Shown piece by piece: positions 17,537 through 26,313 of a stretch of DNA of 64,000 bases. The position numbers were made by a program, and so were the translations under genes. The notes under the pieces are model-generated. The model ran no database searches. It had not been told where the DNA came from and was given only the letters and a program-made list of their open reading frames with translations. Every line of letters begins with the position of its first letter. The stretch's first letter is position 1. Source of the stretch: Chloracidobacterium validum (lineage in GTDB: Bacteria; Acidobacteriota; Blastocatellia; Chloracidobacteriales; Chloracidobacteriaceae); the NCBI RefSeq assembly GCF_018304825.1, contig NZ_CP072649.1, forward strand, positions 124,001 to 188,000. Direction: 5' to 3'.

Positions 17537-19797
17537 GATTCGGCCCCGGTTGGATGGTACTCAAGCCCAATGTCATCGCCGACTGCGTCAACCTCGACGC
17601 GCCCACCTTTGTTGAGTAAGCCAAAGAGAATTTCGTTGGCGAGTGGTTGCTTGATTTTCTCGTGGATGAGTCGCCCCATCGGACGCGCCCCATACTTGGT
17701 GTCAAAGCCCCGCTTCGCCAGCCACTCGACGGCGGCATCCGTGACCTCGAGCGTCACCTGCTTGTCATCCAACTGCCGTTGAACCTCGGCGAGGAATTTG
17801 GTGACCACCCGCCGGATGTTTTCAAATGACAGTGGTTCAAAGACGATCCAGGCATCGAGCCGATTGCGAAACTCTGGGGCGAAGGTTCGTTCGACGGCAT
17901 GCTTGGTTCGCCCGCCGCCGGTTTCTTTCTTGAAGCCAATCGCGGCGGCGCTCATTTCCTTTGCTCCCGCGTTGGTCGTCATGATGAGGATGACGTTGCG
18001 GAAATCAGCCTTTTTGCCGTTGTTGTCGGTGAGCGTGGCGCTGTCCATGACTTGCAACAGGATGTTGAAAATGTCTGGGTGTGCCTTCTCGATTTCGTCT
18101 AGAACAACCACTGAGTAGGGATGCTTGACGACCGCATCAGTGAGCAAGCCCCCCTGATCGAAACCGACATAGCCGGGCGGCGCGCCGATGAGCCGCGATA
18201 CGGTGTGCTTTTCCATGTATTCGCTCATGTCAAAGCGCAGGAACGTCACGCCCAGCACGTTCGCCAGTTGTTTGGCCAGTTCGGTTTTGCCGACGCCGGT
18301 CGGTCCTGAGAACAAAAAGCAGCCAACCGGTTTGGTCGGGCTGCCGAGGCCAGCGCGCGAAATCTTGATGGCATTGACGACCTGCTCGATGGCTTTGTCC
18401 TGACCATAAATGACCGCTTTGAGGTCAGCTTCGAGCGTCTGCATCCGGTCGCGCTCGGCCGCCGAAACCGACTTGGCCGGGATGCGCGCCATCTTGGCGA
18501 CGATGGTTTCAATGTCGTGCGTTTCAACGGTTTTGGGGCGCTGCGCCGGTGGTACCAGCCGGAGCGCCGCGCCGGCTTCGTCCATGACATCAATGGCCTT
18601 GTCGGGCAGAAACCGGTCCGTGATGTGCTTGGCCGCCAACTCGGCCGCCGCCCGTAGCGCTTCTGGCGTGTAGGTCACGCCGTGGTGCTGTTCATAGGCT
18701 GGCTTCAGTCCGGCCAGGATTTGCTCGGCCTCGTCCACGGTTGGCTCGCCCACTTCAATCTTCTGGAAGCGCCGCGCCAGCGCGCGATCCCGCTCAAACG
18801 ACTGCTTGTATTCCTGGTGGGTGGTTGAACCAATACAACGCAGCTCGCCCGCGGCCAGGGCCGGCTTGAGGATATTGGCCGCATCCATCGTCCCGCCGTT
18901 GACTGCGCCGGCGCCAACAATGGTGTGAATCTCATCAATGAACAAAATGGCATTAGGACGCTTTTTGAGCGCCGCAATAACCTGCTTGAGGCGTTGTTCA
19001 AAATCGCCGCGGTAGCGCGTTCCGGCCAGGAGCGCCCCCAAGTCGAGCGCGTACACCTCGGCGTCCTTGAGCACATCCGGCACCTCTCCGGCGTGAATCT
19101 TCATGGCCAACCCTTCCGCGATGGCCGTTTTGCCGACGCCCGGATCGCCGATATAGATGGGATTGTTCTTGCGCCGCCGACACAGGACTTGAATGGTTCG
19201 TTCGAGTTCCGTCTGGCGGCCGATCAGCGGATCGATCAGTCCCTGCGCCGCGCGCTTGACGAGGTTGACCGTGTAAGCGTCGAGCGGGTCACGGGATGGC
19301 GGGGCGTCTTCGGCTTCCGCCTCACCCGTCTCATCTTCGGCCGCCTTGCCGATGCCGTGCGAGATGTAGTTGAGAATATCCAAGCGTCCGATGCCCTGCC
19401 GCTTGAGCAGGTAAACGGCGTGCGAGTGCTCCTCGGCGTACATCGCGGCCAGAATGTTTCCGCCATCAATTTTGCGCTGCTCCGCCGCTTGCGCCTGGGT
19501 GTAGGCGCGCTCCAGCACCCGCTGAAATGCCGCCGTTTGCTCCGGCGGACTCACCGGCCCCCCGGTCGGGACTTTGACCGAGGTCAGACGCTCTGTGAAA
19601 AAGCGCTCCAGATCGCGCCGGAGCGCCTCGAGGTTGCCGCCACAGGCGCGCAGGATGTCCGCCGAGGTCGGGTCGTCGAGCAGCGCAAACAGGACGTGTT
19701 CCAGCGTGAGGTATTCATGACCGCGCGCCATGGCTTCATTGACGGCGGCCGTGAGGGCAGTCTGGAGGTCTTTGGTGAAGATGGCAGGCATAGGCAT
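17533..19797 (-). CDS. clpA: ClpA: ATP-dependent Clp protease ATP-binding subunit
   Basis: The 754-residue AAA+ unfoldase has the Clp N domain, Walker A motifs GDPGVGKTAIAEGLA and GPTGVGKTELAKQLA, the Walker B segments ILFIDEIHTI and VVLDEIEKAHPD, and no long ClpB-type middle domain. An IGF tripeptide in SAAAIGFKKETG is the expected ClpP-docking loop, so it should feed substrates to ClpP. No clpP lies in the window. ATG 19797 or 19791 are the likely starts; a TTG at 19812 is possible. It forms an operon with clpS upstream and the oxidase downstream. Confidence 0.95.
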   Translation of the reverse strand: MPMPAIFTKDLQTALTAAVNEAMARGHEYLTLEHVLFALLDDPTSADILRACGGNLEALRRDLERFFTERLTSVKVPTGGPVSPPEQTAAFQRVLERAYTQAQAAEQRKIDGGNILAAMYAEEHSHAVYLLKRQGIGRLDILNYISHGIGKAAEDETGEAEAEDAPPSRDPLDAYTVNLVKRAAQGLIDPLIGRQTELERTIQVLCRRRKNNPIYIGDPGVGKTAIAEGLAMKIHAGEVPDVLKDAEVYALDLGALLAGTRYRGDFEQRLKQVIAALKKRPNAILFIDEIHTIVGAGAVNGGTMDAANILKPALAAGELRCIGSTTHQEYKQSFERDRALARRFQKIEVGEPTVDEAEQILAGLKPAYEQHHGVTYTPEALRAAAELAAKHITDRFLPDKAIDVMDEAGAALRLVPPAQRPKTVETHDIETIVAKMARIPAKSVSAAERDRMQTLEADLKAVIYGQDKAIEQVVNAIKISRAGLGSPTKPVGCFLFSGPTGVGKTELAKQLANVLGVTFLRFDMSEYMEKHTVSRLIGAPPGYVGFDQGGLLTDAVVKHPYSVVVLDEIEKAHPDIFNILLQVMDSATLTDNNGKKADFRNVILIMTTNAGAKEMSAAAIGFKKETGGGRTKHAVERTFAPEFRNRLDAWIVFEPLSFENIRRVVTKFLAEVQRQLDDKQVTLEVTDAAVEWLAKRGFDTKYGARPMGRLIHEKIKQPLANEILFGLLNKGGRVEVDAVGDDIGLEYHPTGAES

Positions 19798-19973
19798 GGT
19801 AGTTGGAAGCAATCCCGTCGTAGTGCAAGTCGTGTTTCAAACCAAGGCAGTCGCAGGGGCCAGCTCTAGCATAGAACGCCAGCAGGTAGCTGGAAAAGCC
19901 ATTGGGTTCAAGGCTCCCGGATGCCCGGGCCGGTCACTGAGCGCCAGCGTCGGCGTGCCGGTGGCCGGCGCAG

Positions 19974-20417
19974 TTATGAACCAAGGCTGGGCGGCGCAAA
20001 TACCTCGACGGCGACATAGGCCACATTGGCAATCGTCGTCAACATGAGGAGCGCCGCGACCCCGACCGCCACCGGCGCGCTCCAGGAGAACTGCTGCAGG
20101 GTGGCGCTGATCCAAATGCCAACCGTCAGCGCCGCGACGCCTCCGACGGCCAGAAGCGCCACCGACAGGATGAGCGCCAGTGGTTTCAGCCGCCCGCTCC
20201 CACGCAGCACCGCCCAGCCAACCCAGAGGGCGCATCCCAGGAGCGGAATGCCCAAGATGAGTAGGAGCGCTCCAAAAAGCCCAGATAGTCCTTCCGTGCT
20301 CTGCCCCTGTGGTTTCCAGTCGGTTCGCACGAAGTCAACGGCTACCCCAAGCAGTGGCAGGCCGACCACCAACCACGCTACAATTTGCGCCAGACCCAAC
20401 CGATAGAGGCGATGCAT
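19974..20417 (-). CDS. Four-helix membrane protein between clpS and clpA, unknown
   Basis: The 147-residue protein has four predicted transmembrane helices (AQIVAWLVVGLPLLGVAVDF, GALLLILGIPLLGCALWVGW, PLALILSVALLAVGGVAALT and VAVGVAALLMLTTIANVAYV). The start is ATG 20417, with GGAGGGG 7 bases upstream; the GTG immediately before is less well placed. No family is recognised. Its place between clpS and clpA is unusual, because these two genes are normally adjacent. Confidence 0.6.
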   Translation of the reverse strand: MHRLYRLGLAQIVAWLVVGLPLLGVAVDFVRTDWKPQGQSTEGLSGLFGALLLILGIPLLGCALWVGWAVLRGSGRLKPLALILSVALLAVGGVAALTVGIWISATLQQFSWSAPVAVGVAALLMLTTIANVAYVAVEVFAPPSLGS

Positions 20418-20442
20418 CACTGCCCCTCCAGGAAGCTTCCGT

Positions 20443-20760
20443 TTACTCTACTGGCTCAATCGTGCAAAGCAGCGGAAACTCATTGGCGCGCGCGAGCTGA
20501 ATGGTCTGCATCATCTTGGTTTCAGCCACCTCGTGCGGATAGACGCCGGCCACGCCAATGCCACGCCGGTGAACGTTCAGCATGATGCGCATGGCTTCGC
20601 TTTCCGAGTGATGAAAAATGTGCTGGAGGACGTACACGACGAACGGCATGGTCGTGTAGTCGTCATTGTGCAGCAGGACGCGGAACATGGGAGGTTCCTT
20701 GGTCGTCGTGCGCTCTTCGACGAGCAGCCCTTCATCCCGATCTGGCGTAGGGTTTGGCAT
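20443..20760 (-). CDS. clpS: ClpS: adaptor of the Clp protease (N-end rule)
   Basis: This 105-residue adaptor binds proteins with destabilising N-terminal residues and hands them to ClpA. The core MFRVLLHNDDYTTMPFVVYV contains the N-degron pocket (NDD and the following residues), and LNVHRRGIGVAGVYPHEVAE is the second conserved stretch. The N-terminal tail of about 24 residues is charged and flexible, as usual. It starts 6 bases after the stop of the small Cys-rich gene. Confidence 0.95.
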   Translation of the reverse strand: MPNPTPDRDEGLLVEERTTTKEPPMFRVLLHNDDYTTMPFVVYVLQHIFHHSESEAMRIMLNVHRRGIGVAGVYPHEVAETKMMQTIQLARANEFPLLCTIEPVE

Positions 20761-20766
20761 AGGCAG

Positions 20767-20952
20767 TTATCCCAAACGAACCGGCTCGACACCGGGCTTC
20801 GACCCCGGGGCAGTTTGCCCGGGCCGCGCGCAGCCGCAGGCTCCGTGGCAGCCGATTGCCGGCGTGACGAACCGCCGGGCTGCCCGCCACCACTGGCGGA
20901 GCAGAAAACTGGCCGCCAGGCCGACGACGGTCAAGGCTATCGAAGACTGCAT
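20767..20952 (-). CDS. Small Cys-rich single-helix membrane protein (FeoB-associated-like)
   Basis: The 61-residue protein starts at ATG 20952 with a good GGAAGGAA site upstream. It has one N-terminal helix (SIALTVVGLAASFLL), a basic stop-transfer patch (RQWWRAARR) and the cysteine cluster CHGACGC. This layout resembles FeoB-associated Cys-rich membrane proteins, which accompany iron transporters, but no feoAB is present here. It is the first gene of the clpS-clpA operon. Confidence 0.6.
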   Translation of the reverse strand: MQSSIALTVVGLAASFLLRQWWRAARRFVTPAIGCHGACGCARPGQTAPGSKPGVEPVRLG

Positions 20953-21397
20953 GGCGCGGTTCCTTCCTTTTTCCGTCGCTCCCTTCCCAAGTCACTCGGC
21001 AAGCCACGCTCGGCTCAACTGCCAGGCAGGGCGACCAGCCGCCACGTTGGTTGGACCGGGGGGACCGACAGCATATTTCTACTCACGTGTGCGTCCGCTG
21101 TAAATGTAAACAGGACCGAGTCAAAGCGAATGAACCAAAGCAACGTGCACGAACGAACCACCTGGGCAAAACCGACTGACAAAGTGCGTGGACAAACCGA
21201 CGGCAGCCGCTCTTACTCAATAGTGTGACGGCGCGTGTTCCGCAAGGCTTCTTCCCCCGACCGGACCGGCGCGCAAATATGGTGCATTGGCGTCATGCGT
21301 TTGCTAACGTACGCGGTCGGTGTCACGTTCAATCCGGCGAGCCGTGACGCGCCAACGCCCTGCGGATGCCAAATGCTATGCTTCGCCCCTGGTGGCC
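20953..21397. other. 445-base divergent intergenic region
   Basis: No convincing gene is visible between the Cys-rich peptide gene (-) and the UbiB-like kinase gene (+). It must hold promoters for both directions. The one sigma70-like match I see is on the minus strand at 21076-21104. No tRNA, riboswitch or terminator was recognised. Confidence 0.5.
21076..21104 (-). promoter_or_regulatory. Candidate sigma70-like promoter for the clpS-clpA operon
   Basis: On the minus strand TTTACA (21104-21099) and TAGAAA (21081-21076) are separated by 17 bases. TTTACA is itself duplicated in tandem (TTTACATTTACA). The match is partial and the leader to the first ATG would be about 115 bases. Confidence 0.25.
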
Positions 21398-22945
21398 ATG
21401 CCTGCGCTGACTCTTGATGTCCCAGTTCTTTCACGCGCGTTGTCGCTTAGTGACAATGTCCGTCACTTACGGCGGTTTACGGTCGTTTCGGTCGCGTTGC
21501 TCCCCTTTCTCATCAGCTTTCTCCGTGACCGGCGGCGGTGGATCAGGTGGGGCGCGCCGCGCGTTCTGACCGAAGCGCAACATGCCCGCCGCGCCAAACG
21601 GCTCGTGGATACCTTCGCTCGGCTGGGCACGTCCTACATCAAGCTGTCGCAAATCCTCGCCGTGCGTGAAGACCTCGTGCCCAAAATCTACGCGCATGAG
21701 TTTGCCCGGCTGCTCGACCAGACGCCGGCCGCCGGGATGGATTATGTCAGCGGTGTCATCCGCCGCCGCACCGGAAAATCACCCGACGAACTATTCGACG
21801 ACTTTGATCCCAAAGCCATCGCGTCCGCTTCGGTCGGGCAGGTGCACCGCGCGCGTTACAGGGGCATTGATGTCGTCGTGAAGATTCGCCGGCCGAACGT
21901 CGTCGAAACCATTACGCTCGACAATGCCATTCTCGGCACCCTGCTTGAATGGCTGCGCCCGTTTTTTGGCGAGCATTACCTGTACCGGGGTTTCGAGGTC
22001 CTCTTTGAGGAGTACAAGCGAATCGTCGTCGGTGAACTGGATTTCCGCACCGAGGCCCAAAACGCCGAACGCCTCCGCGCCCAGCAGCCACGCCATCCGC
22101 GCCTGGTCATCCCAGAGATCGCCCACGAGCTGACCCACGAAGACTTGCTGGTGATGGAGTTTTGCGAGGGCGTGCGGATTGACGCCGTCGAAACGATTCG
22201 GAGCTACGGCCTCGACCTGGGCGAACTGGTCGAGGCGCTGCTGGAAATCGTTTTTTCGCAACTGCTGGTGCATGGCTTTTTCCATGCCGATCCCCATCCG
22301 GGCAACATCCTGATCAACCGCCGGGGCGACATCATCCTGCTGGATTACGGCATGGTGGACGAACTCGACCCCGTGACCCGCGACCGCTTTCTCGGACTGA
22401 TTCTGGCGGCGAATGCCAACCAGTACGACGACGTTGTCGCCAAGCTGTATGAGCTGGAAATGGTCGAGCCGAGCACGCCGGCCGAGCAACTGGCCTATGT
22501 GACGGAAACCATCATGAACCTGCGCCATCTGGCGCGCACGCACCAGCGCCAAGTCCAGCTCGCCGTCGAGCAGCTTTTCGATAAGACACGCATCCTGCAC
22601 CACCTGCGCATGCCGCGTCAGATGGTTTACCTGTTTCGCATGGCGACGTTGATCGAAGGCGTGGCCATTCGATTCGACAACAACTTCGATAGCATCCGCG
22701 ATGCCGTCCCCATTGCCAAGCGGGTTGGGTTCAAGCTCATTGCCCGCATCGTCCCGGCGGCCACGGCGCTGCGCTATGCCGCCGAGGTCTTTGCCGAGCG
22801 GTTCGATGCTTACTTGAGCCGCGTCATGCAGCGCAAGAAGGTCTCCTATGCCAAGGATTTCGTGCGTCGGATGTGGCAGGGCGCGCCGGTGAAAAGCGCC
22901 CTGCCATCACCGAACTCAACCCCGCGCCTGCCGCTCCCTTCCTGA
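21398..22945 (+). CDS. ABC1/AarF/UbiB-family atypical kinase
   Basis: The 515-residue protein (ATG 21398) has the UbiB-family marks: GTSYIKLSQILAVREDLVP (the KxGQ-like motif), AIASASVGQVHRARYRG (Ala-rich loop), VVKIRRP with the ATP lysine, HADPHPGNILI and LLDYGMVDEL. A hydrophobic segment near the N-terminus (VSVALLPFLISFL) suggests membrane association. UbiB proteins support quinone and prenyl-lipid synthesis, probably as ATPases rather than protein kinases. In a bacterium likely to use menaquinone or carry out photosynthesis the role could be broader. It appears to be transcribed alone. Confidence 0.87.
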   Translation: MPALTLDVPVLSRALSLSDNVRHLRRFTVVSVALLPFLISFLRDRRRWIRWGAPRVLTEAQHARRAKRLVDTFARLGTSYIKLSQILAVREDLVPKIYAHEFARLLDQTPAAGMDYVSGVIRRRTGKSPDELFDDFDPKAIASASVGQVHRARYRGIDVVVKIRRPNVVETITLDNAILGTLLEWLRPFFGEHYLYRGFEVLFEEYKRIVVGELDFRTEAQNAERLRAQQPRHPRLVIPEIAHELTHEDLLVMEFCEGVRIDAVETIRSYGLDLGELVEALLEIVFSQLLVHGFFHADPHPGNILINRRGDIILLDYGMVDELDPVTRDRFLGLILAANANQYDDVVAKLYELEMVEPSTPAEQLAYVTETIMNLRHLARTHQRQVQLAVEQLFDKTRILHHLRMPRQMVYLFRMATLIEGVAIRFDNNFDSIRDAVPIAKRVGFKLIARIVPAATALRYAAEVFAERFDAYLSRVMQRKKVSYAKDFVRRMWQGAPVKSALPSPNSTPRLPLPS

Positions 22946-23112
22946 GTCGCACCACCCCGTCCTGGCGGCCCGTCCGCGGTTGGCAACGAAAGTGCATCGA
23001 GACCCACGGGGCAACCAGACCCGGAAAAAAGCGCCCCGCAACCACCGCCAAAAGCGGTATATTCGAATCGTCACGGCAAGTTACCGCTCCTTCGCAAGAG
23101 ACGCCGCACCTG

Positions 23113-23895
23113 ATGACCCGCCCCGCGCTTACCTATTGGGATTACGTCAAGCTCGACGCAATCCACAACCTGCAATCCGAACGCCAGACCGAATGCTACG
23201 ATGAGGTGATGTTCATCGCCGTCCACCAGCACTTCGAGTTCTGGTTTGCGCAAGTCATCCGGGACCTTCGGGAAATCATCCGGCAGCTCACGGGCGCGCC
23301 GCCCGAAGTCGCTTCGGCAGCGGCGCTCCTGCACCGCTGCAACCTTGAGTTTGGGCTGGCAACGCAGGGCTTCGACGTCATGAAGACACTGACCCGTGAA
23401 AGTTTTCTCGCCTTTCGGGGCGCGCTCCAGCACACGTCCGGTTTGCAAAGCGTGCAACTGACGGTGATCGAACTCCTCGTCGGGCGCGAGGCCGGAGAGT
23501 TATACCATCACCGCATTGACGGCCCCGGCATGCGTGATTTTCTGGCCCGCTACGGTGGCCCCGACGGGTTACTGTCTGCCGTCCTGGCGGAAGTGCGCCA
23601 AACCGGAAACCTGCGCCAGGCTTACGACCGGGTGGCGGCGGTGGCTCAACCGGCCGAACTGGCCGCGCTGCAACGGGAACTCGTGACCCTCGACCGGCAG
23701 TTGGCCGATTGGCGGCGGCGGCATGCCGAAACCGCCGCCAAGGTTCTGGGGCGCGACTTCAGCGAATCGGCCGGCACCGTTGGCAACACCCACTCGTGCC
23801 GTGACAACCTGGAGATTGGAAAACAGCATACTCGGCGCTACTTTGCCGATCTCGATGATCAGTTCACCGCGCTGGCTCAGGAGACCTCCGCATGA
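23113..23895 (+). CDS. kynA: Tryptophan 2,3-dioxygenase family protein
   Basis: The 260-residue protein (ATG 23113) fits the heme-dependent tryptophan 2,3-dioxygenase family, which opens the indole ring to give N-formylkynurenine. YWDYVKLDAIHNLQ, DEVMFIAVHQHFEFWFAQVI and FRGALQHTSGLQSVQ match the conserved substrate-binding and helical regions. A late conserved stretch, GTVGNTHSCRDNL, lies near residue 222. It is a divergent member, so another heme reaction on an indole cannot be excluded. It overlaps ridA by four bases. No kynureninase or formamidase is nearby. Confidence 0.8.
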   Translation: MTRPALTYWDYVKLDAIHNLQSERQTECYDEVMFIAVHQHFEFWFAQVIRDLREIIRQLTGAPPEVASAAALLHRCNLEFGLATQGFDVMKTLTRESFLAFRGALQHTSGLQSVQLTVIELLVGREAGELYHHRIDGPGMRDFLARYGGPDGLLSAVLAEVRQTGNLRQAYDRVAAVAQPAELAALQRELVTLDRQLADWRRRHAETAAKVLGRDFSESAGTVGNTHSCRDNLEIGKQHTRRYFADLDDQFTALAQETSA

Positions 23896-24278
23896 TCACA
23901 ACTCGCATTGCCACTGACCAGGCCCCGGCAGCCATTGGCCCCTATGCCCAAGCCGTGCAAGTTGGGCAGTTCGTTTTCACGTCGGGGCAAATCCCCCTCG
24001 ACCCGGCCACGATGACCATCGTAGGGGACGACGCGGCGGCCCAAACCCGCCAGGTCCTCGATAACTTGGCGGCCGTCTTGCGGGCGGCGGGAAGTGACCT
24101 GGCGCATGTGGTCAAGACCACCGTGTTCCTCAAGGACATGAACGACTTCCAGGCGATGAACGACGTTTATGCCACGTTTTTCCCCAGCGCGCCGCCGGCT
24201 CGCTCGACCGTCGAGGTGGCGCGACTGCCAAAGGATGTGCGTGTGGAAATCGAGTGCATCGCCGTGATTCCGGCGTGA
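23892..24278 (+). CDS. ridA: RidA-family enamine/imine deaminase
   Basis: The 128-residue protein is a full-length RidA (YjgF/YER057c/UK114) family member. It contains APAAIGPYAQAVQVG, FTSGQIPLDP, the Asn/Arg pocket of RSTVEVARLPKDVRVEIECI, and VVKTTVFLKDMNDF. RidA hydrolyses reactive enamines and imines made by PLP enzymes. The ATGA overlap with the dioxygenase means the two are co-translated; it may handle unstable products of tryptophan breakdown. Confidence 0.92.
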   Translation: MITTRIATDQAPAAIGPYAQAVQVGQFVFTSGQIPLDPATMTIVGDDAAAQTRQVLDNLAAVLRAAGSDLAHVVKTTVFLKDMNDFQAMNDVYATFFPSAPPARSTVEVARLPKDVRVEIECIAVIPA

Positions 24279-24318
24279 GTGGCAAGCGCAACCGTCGGTA
24301 ACGCGCCGCGTCAGTAAC

Positions 24319-24348
24319 TTGTTTACAGGCGGACGGCATCAGTATAGT
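24319..24348 (+). promoter_or_regulatory. Candidate promoter of the MGDG-type glycosyltransferase gene
   Basis: TTGTTT (24319-24324) and TATAGT (24343-24348) are separated by 18 bases, which would give a leader of about 40 bases to the GTG start at 24394. An alternative -35, TTTACA, overlaps it with only a 15-base spacer. Confidence 0.35.
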
Positions 24349-24393
24349 GTTGCCCCGGCCAGCGTCACATCCCCCCACCATGGCGAGGCAAGC

Positions 24394-25542
24394 GTGGAAA
24401 AAAAGATTCTCATTTTGACCTCAGACACCGGCGGAGGTCACACCAGCGCTGCCCGCGCGCTGGAAGCCGGACTGACTAAAGTTGCTGAAGGTGTCAAGTT
24501 TCTCGTCCACACGGCCCATGCCCTTGAAGAGTGCAGCGCCGTGACCCGGATGGGCGGCAATCTCTACAACTTTCTGCTCCGCTCACACCAGAAGTACGTC
24601 AAGCACTATCACCGCTTCATCAACCGCTACCATCCTGAGCGGTGGGTGCTGATTGAACGGTACGCGAAGCCCTACCTCGAGCGCCTCTTTGAAAAGCATT
24701 GCCCGAACCTGATCGTCTCGGTGCATCCGATGTTGCAGTACCCGATTGCACGGCTGCTGCACGACCTCAACCTGAGCGGCAAGATTCCATTCGTCACCGT
24801 CGTGACCGACCCCTGTGGCAATTCGTGGCGGGGGTGGAGTGACGACTTCGTGGACCTCTACATCGTCGCTCACGAGCGCGCCAAGGCCGAACTGCTGGAA
24901 TATGGCGTGGCGGAAGACCGGATTCGCGTCATCGGCATGCCGATTCACCCGAAGTTTCAGGAAGCCAATGCCCTTGACCCGAAGCTGCTGCGCAAGGAAC
25001 TCGGACTCGACCCAGACAAGTTCACCGTCTTTGTCAATGCCGGCTGGATTGGCGGCGGGAACATCCCGCGCATCTATCGCTCGTTGGTCACGGCCGACCT
25101 CGACTTGCAGGTGGTGTTTTTGACGGGCAAAAACGCCCGCCTGGCCGATGAAGCCCAGGCGCTGGCGCGGCAGGCGCGCTTTCCCGTCAAGGTCCTCGGC
25201 TTTTCCAATCACATGGAGCGGCTGATGCGCGCTTCGGACGTGATGGTTTCCAAGCTCGGCGGCTTGACGACCTTTGAAGCGCTTGCCACGCGGCTCCCCA
25301 TCATTGCCGATGCGGTGACGCCGCCGATGCCCCAGGAAGCCGGCACCGGCGCGCTGCTCGAAGAAAACAACGCCGGGTTGATGCTGCGCCGGGCCGAAGA
25401 CATCGTGCCGACGCTGCGGCGCCTGCTCGACACGCCAAGCCGGCTGAAAGCCATGCGGGAAGCGGCGGCGGCGCTGGGCGTCCCAGATGCGACCCAGCGC
25501 ATCGTGAATGAAATTTCAGCCCTCGTCCCCGCTCAGTCCTGA
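24394..25542 (+). CDS. MGDG synthase-type diacylglycerol glycosyltransferase (GT28)
   Basis: The 382-residue enzyme starts at GTG 24394 (VEKKILILTSDTGGGH), preceded by GGCGAGG. The N-terminal TSDTGGGHTSAARALEAGL is the hallmark of MGDG synthase and UgtP. VSVHPMLQYPIARLL and VVTDPCGNSWRGW follow. The C-terminal UDP-sugar site is MVSKLGGLTTFEALATRLPI. It should add galactose or glucose to diacylglycerol at the membrane, giving glycolipids that replace phospholipids and are typical of photosynthetic membranes. An SDR and mutY follow closely on the same strand. Confidence 0.85.
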   Translation: MEKKILILTSDTGGGHTSAARALEAGLTKVAEGVKFLVHTAHALEECSAVTRMGGNLYNFLLRSHQKYVKHYHRFINRYHPERWVLIERYAKPYLERLFEKHCPNLIVSVHPMLQYPIARLLHDLNLSGKIPFVTVVTDPCGNSWRGWSDDFVDLYIVAHERAKAELLEYGVAEDRIRVIGMPIHPKFQEANALDPKLLRKELGLDPDKFTVFVNAGWIGGGNIPRIYRSLVTADLDLQVVFLTGKNARLADEAQALARQARFPVKVLGFSNHMERLMRASDVMVSKLGGLTTFEALATRLPIIADAVTPPMPQEAGTGALLEENNAGLMLRRAEDIVPTLRRLLDTPSRLKAMREAAAALGVPDATQRIVNEISALVPAQS

Positions 25543-25563
25543 ACCCCAAACGAACGGCTCACC

Positions 25564-26313
25564 ATGTCGAAACTGCTCGAAGGCAAGGTGGCACTCGTCA
25601 CGGGCGGCTCCCGCGGCATCGGCCGCGGCATCTGTGAAGTGTTTGCCCGCGAAGGCTGCGACATTGCCCTGAACTATCACACCAACGATGCGGCGGCCGA
25701 AGAAACCGCCGCGGTCATCCGCGCTCACGGACGGCGGGTTGTGACCTACCGGGCCTCGGTCGCCAACCGCCCGGCGATGAAGCAGGTCGTCCAGGCTGCC
25801 CTGGCGGACTTCGAGCGCATTGACATTCTCATCAACAATGCCGCCGTGAATCGTCCCGACCTGTTTCTGACCATGAGCGACAAAGCCTGGGATGAAGTCA
25901 TGGGGGTCAACCTGCATGGGTTGTTCAACGTCACCAAACCGGTGTTCAAGCACATGGTGCGCCGCCGGTACGGGCGCATTTTGAACATCGGCTCCATCGG
26001 CGGCATCCGCACCGTGCCGACCAGCGTTCACTACGCCACGGCCAAGGCGGCGGTGGTCGGTTTCACGAAAATGCTGGCCCGCGAGGGCGCGGCCTTCGGC
26101 GTGTTGGTCAACGCCATTGCCGCCGGCATCTTCGACACTGACTTGGGCCATACGTTGCCGGAACGTTTTCGGGAAATCTACGAGATGTGGTGTTCGGTGG
26201 GGCGGCTGGGCAAGCCCCAAGAGCTTGGCGAACTGGCGGCCTTTCTCGTTTCCGACCGCAATGCCTACATGAACGGCGAAGTCATCATTCTCGACGGTGG
26301 GACGGTCACGTGA
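25564..26313 (+). CDS. Short-chain dehydrogenase/reductase, FabG-like
   Basis: The 249-residue SDR has the NAD(P)-binding TGGSRGIGRGI, NNAAVNRPD, the catalytic Ser in NIGSIGGIRT and Tyr-Lys in HYATAKAAVVGF. The C-terminal FLVSDRNAYMNGEVIILDGG is typical of 3-oxoacyl-ACP reductases. The Asn after the motif TGGSRGIG and the pattern of the substrate loop do not settle whether it reduces acyl-ACP or another ketone. Its TGA overlaps the GTG of mutY. Confidence 0.85.
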   Translation: MSKLLEGKVALVTGGSRGIGRGICEVFAREGCDIALNYHTNDAAAEETAAVIRAHGRRVVTYRASVANRPAMKQVVQAALADFERIDILINNAAVNRPDLFLTMSDKAWDEVMGVNLHGLFNVTKPVFKHMVRRRYGRILNIGSIGGIRTVPTSVHYATAKAAVVGFTKMLAREGAAFGVLVNAIAAGIFDTDLGHTLPERFREIYEMWCSVGRLGKPQELGELAAFLVSDRNAYMNGEVIILDGGTVT

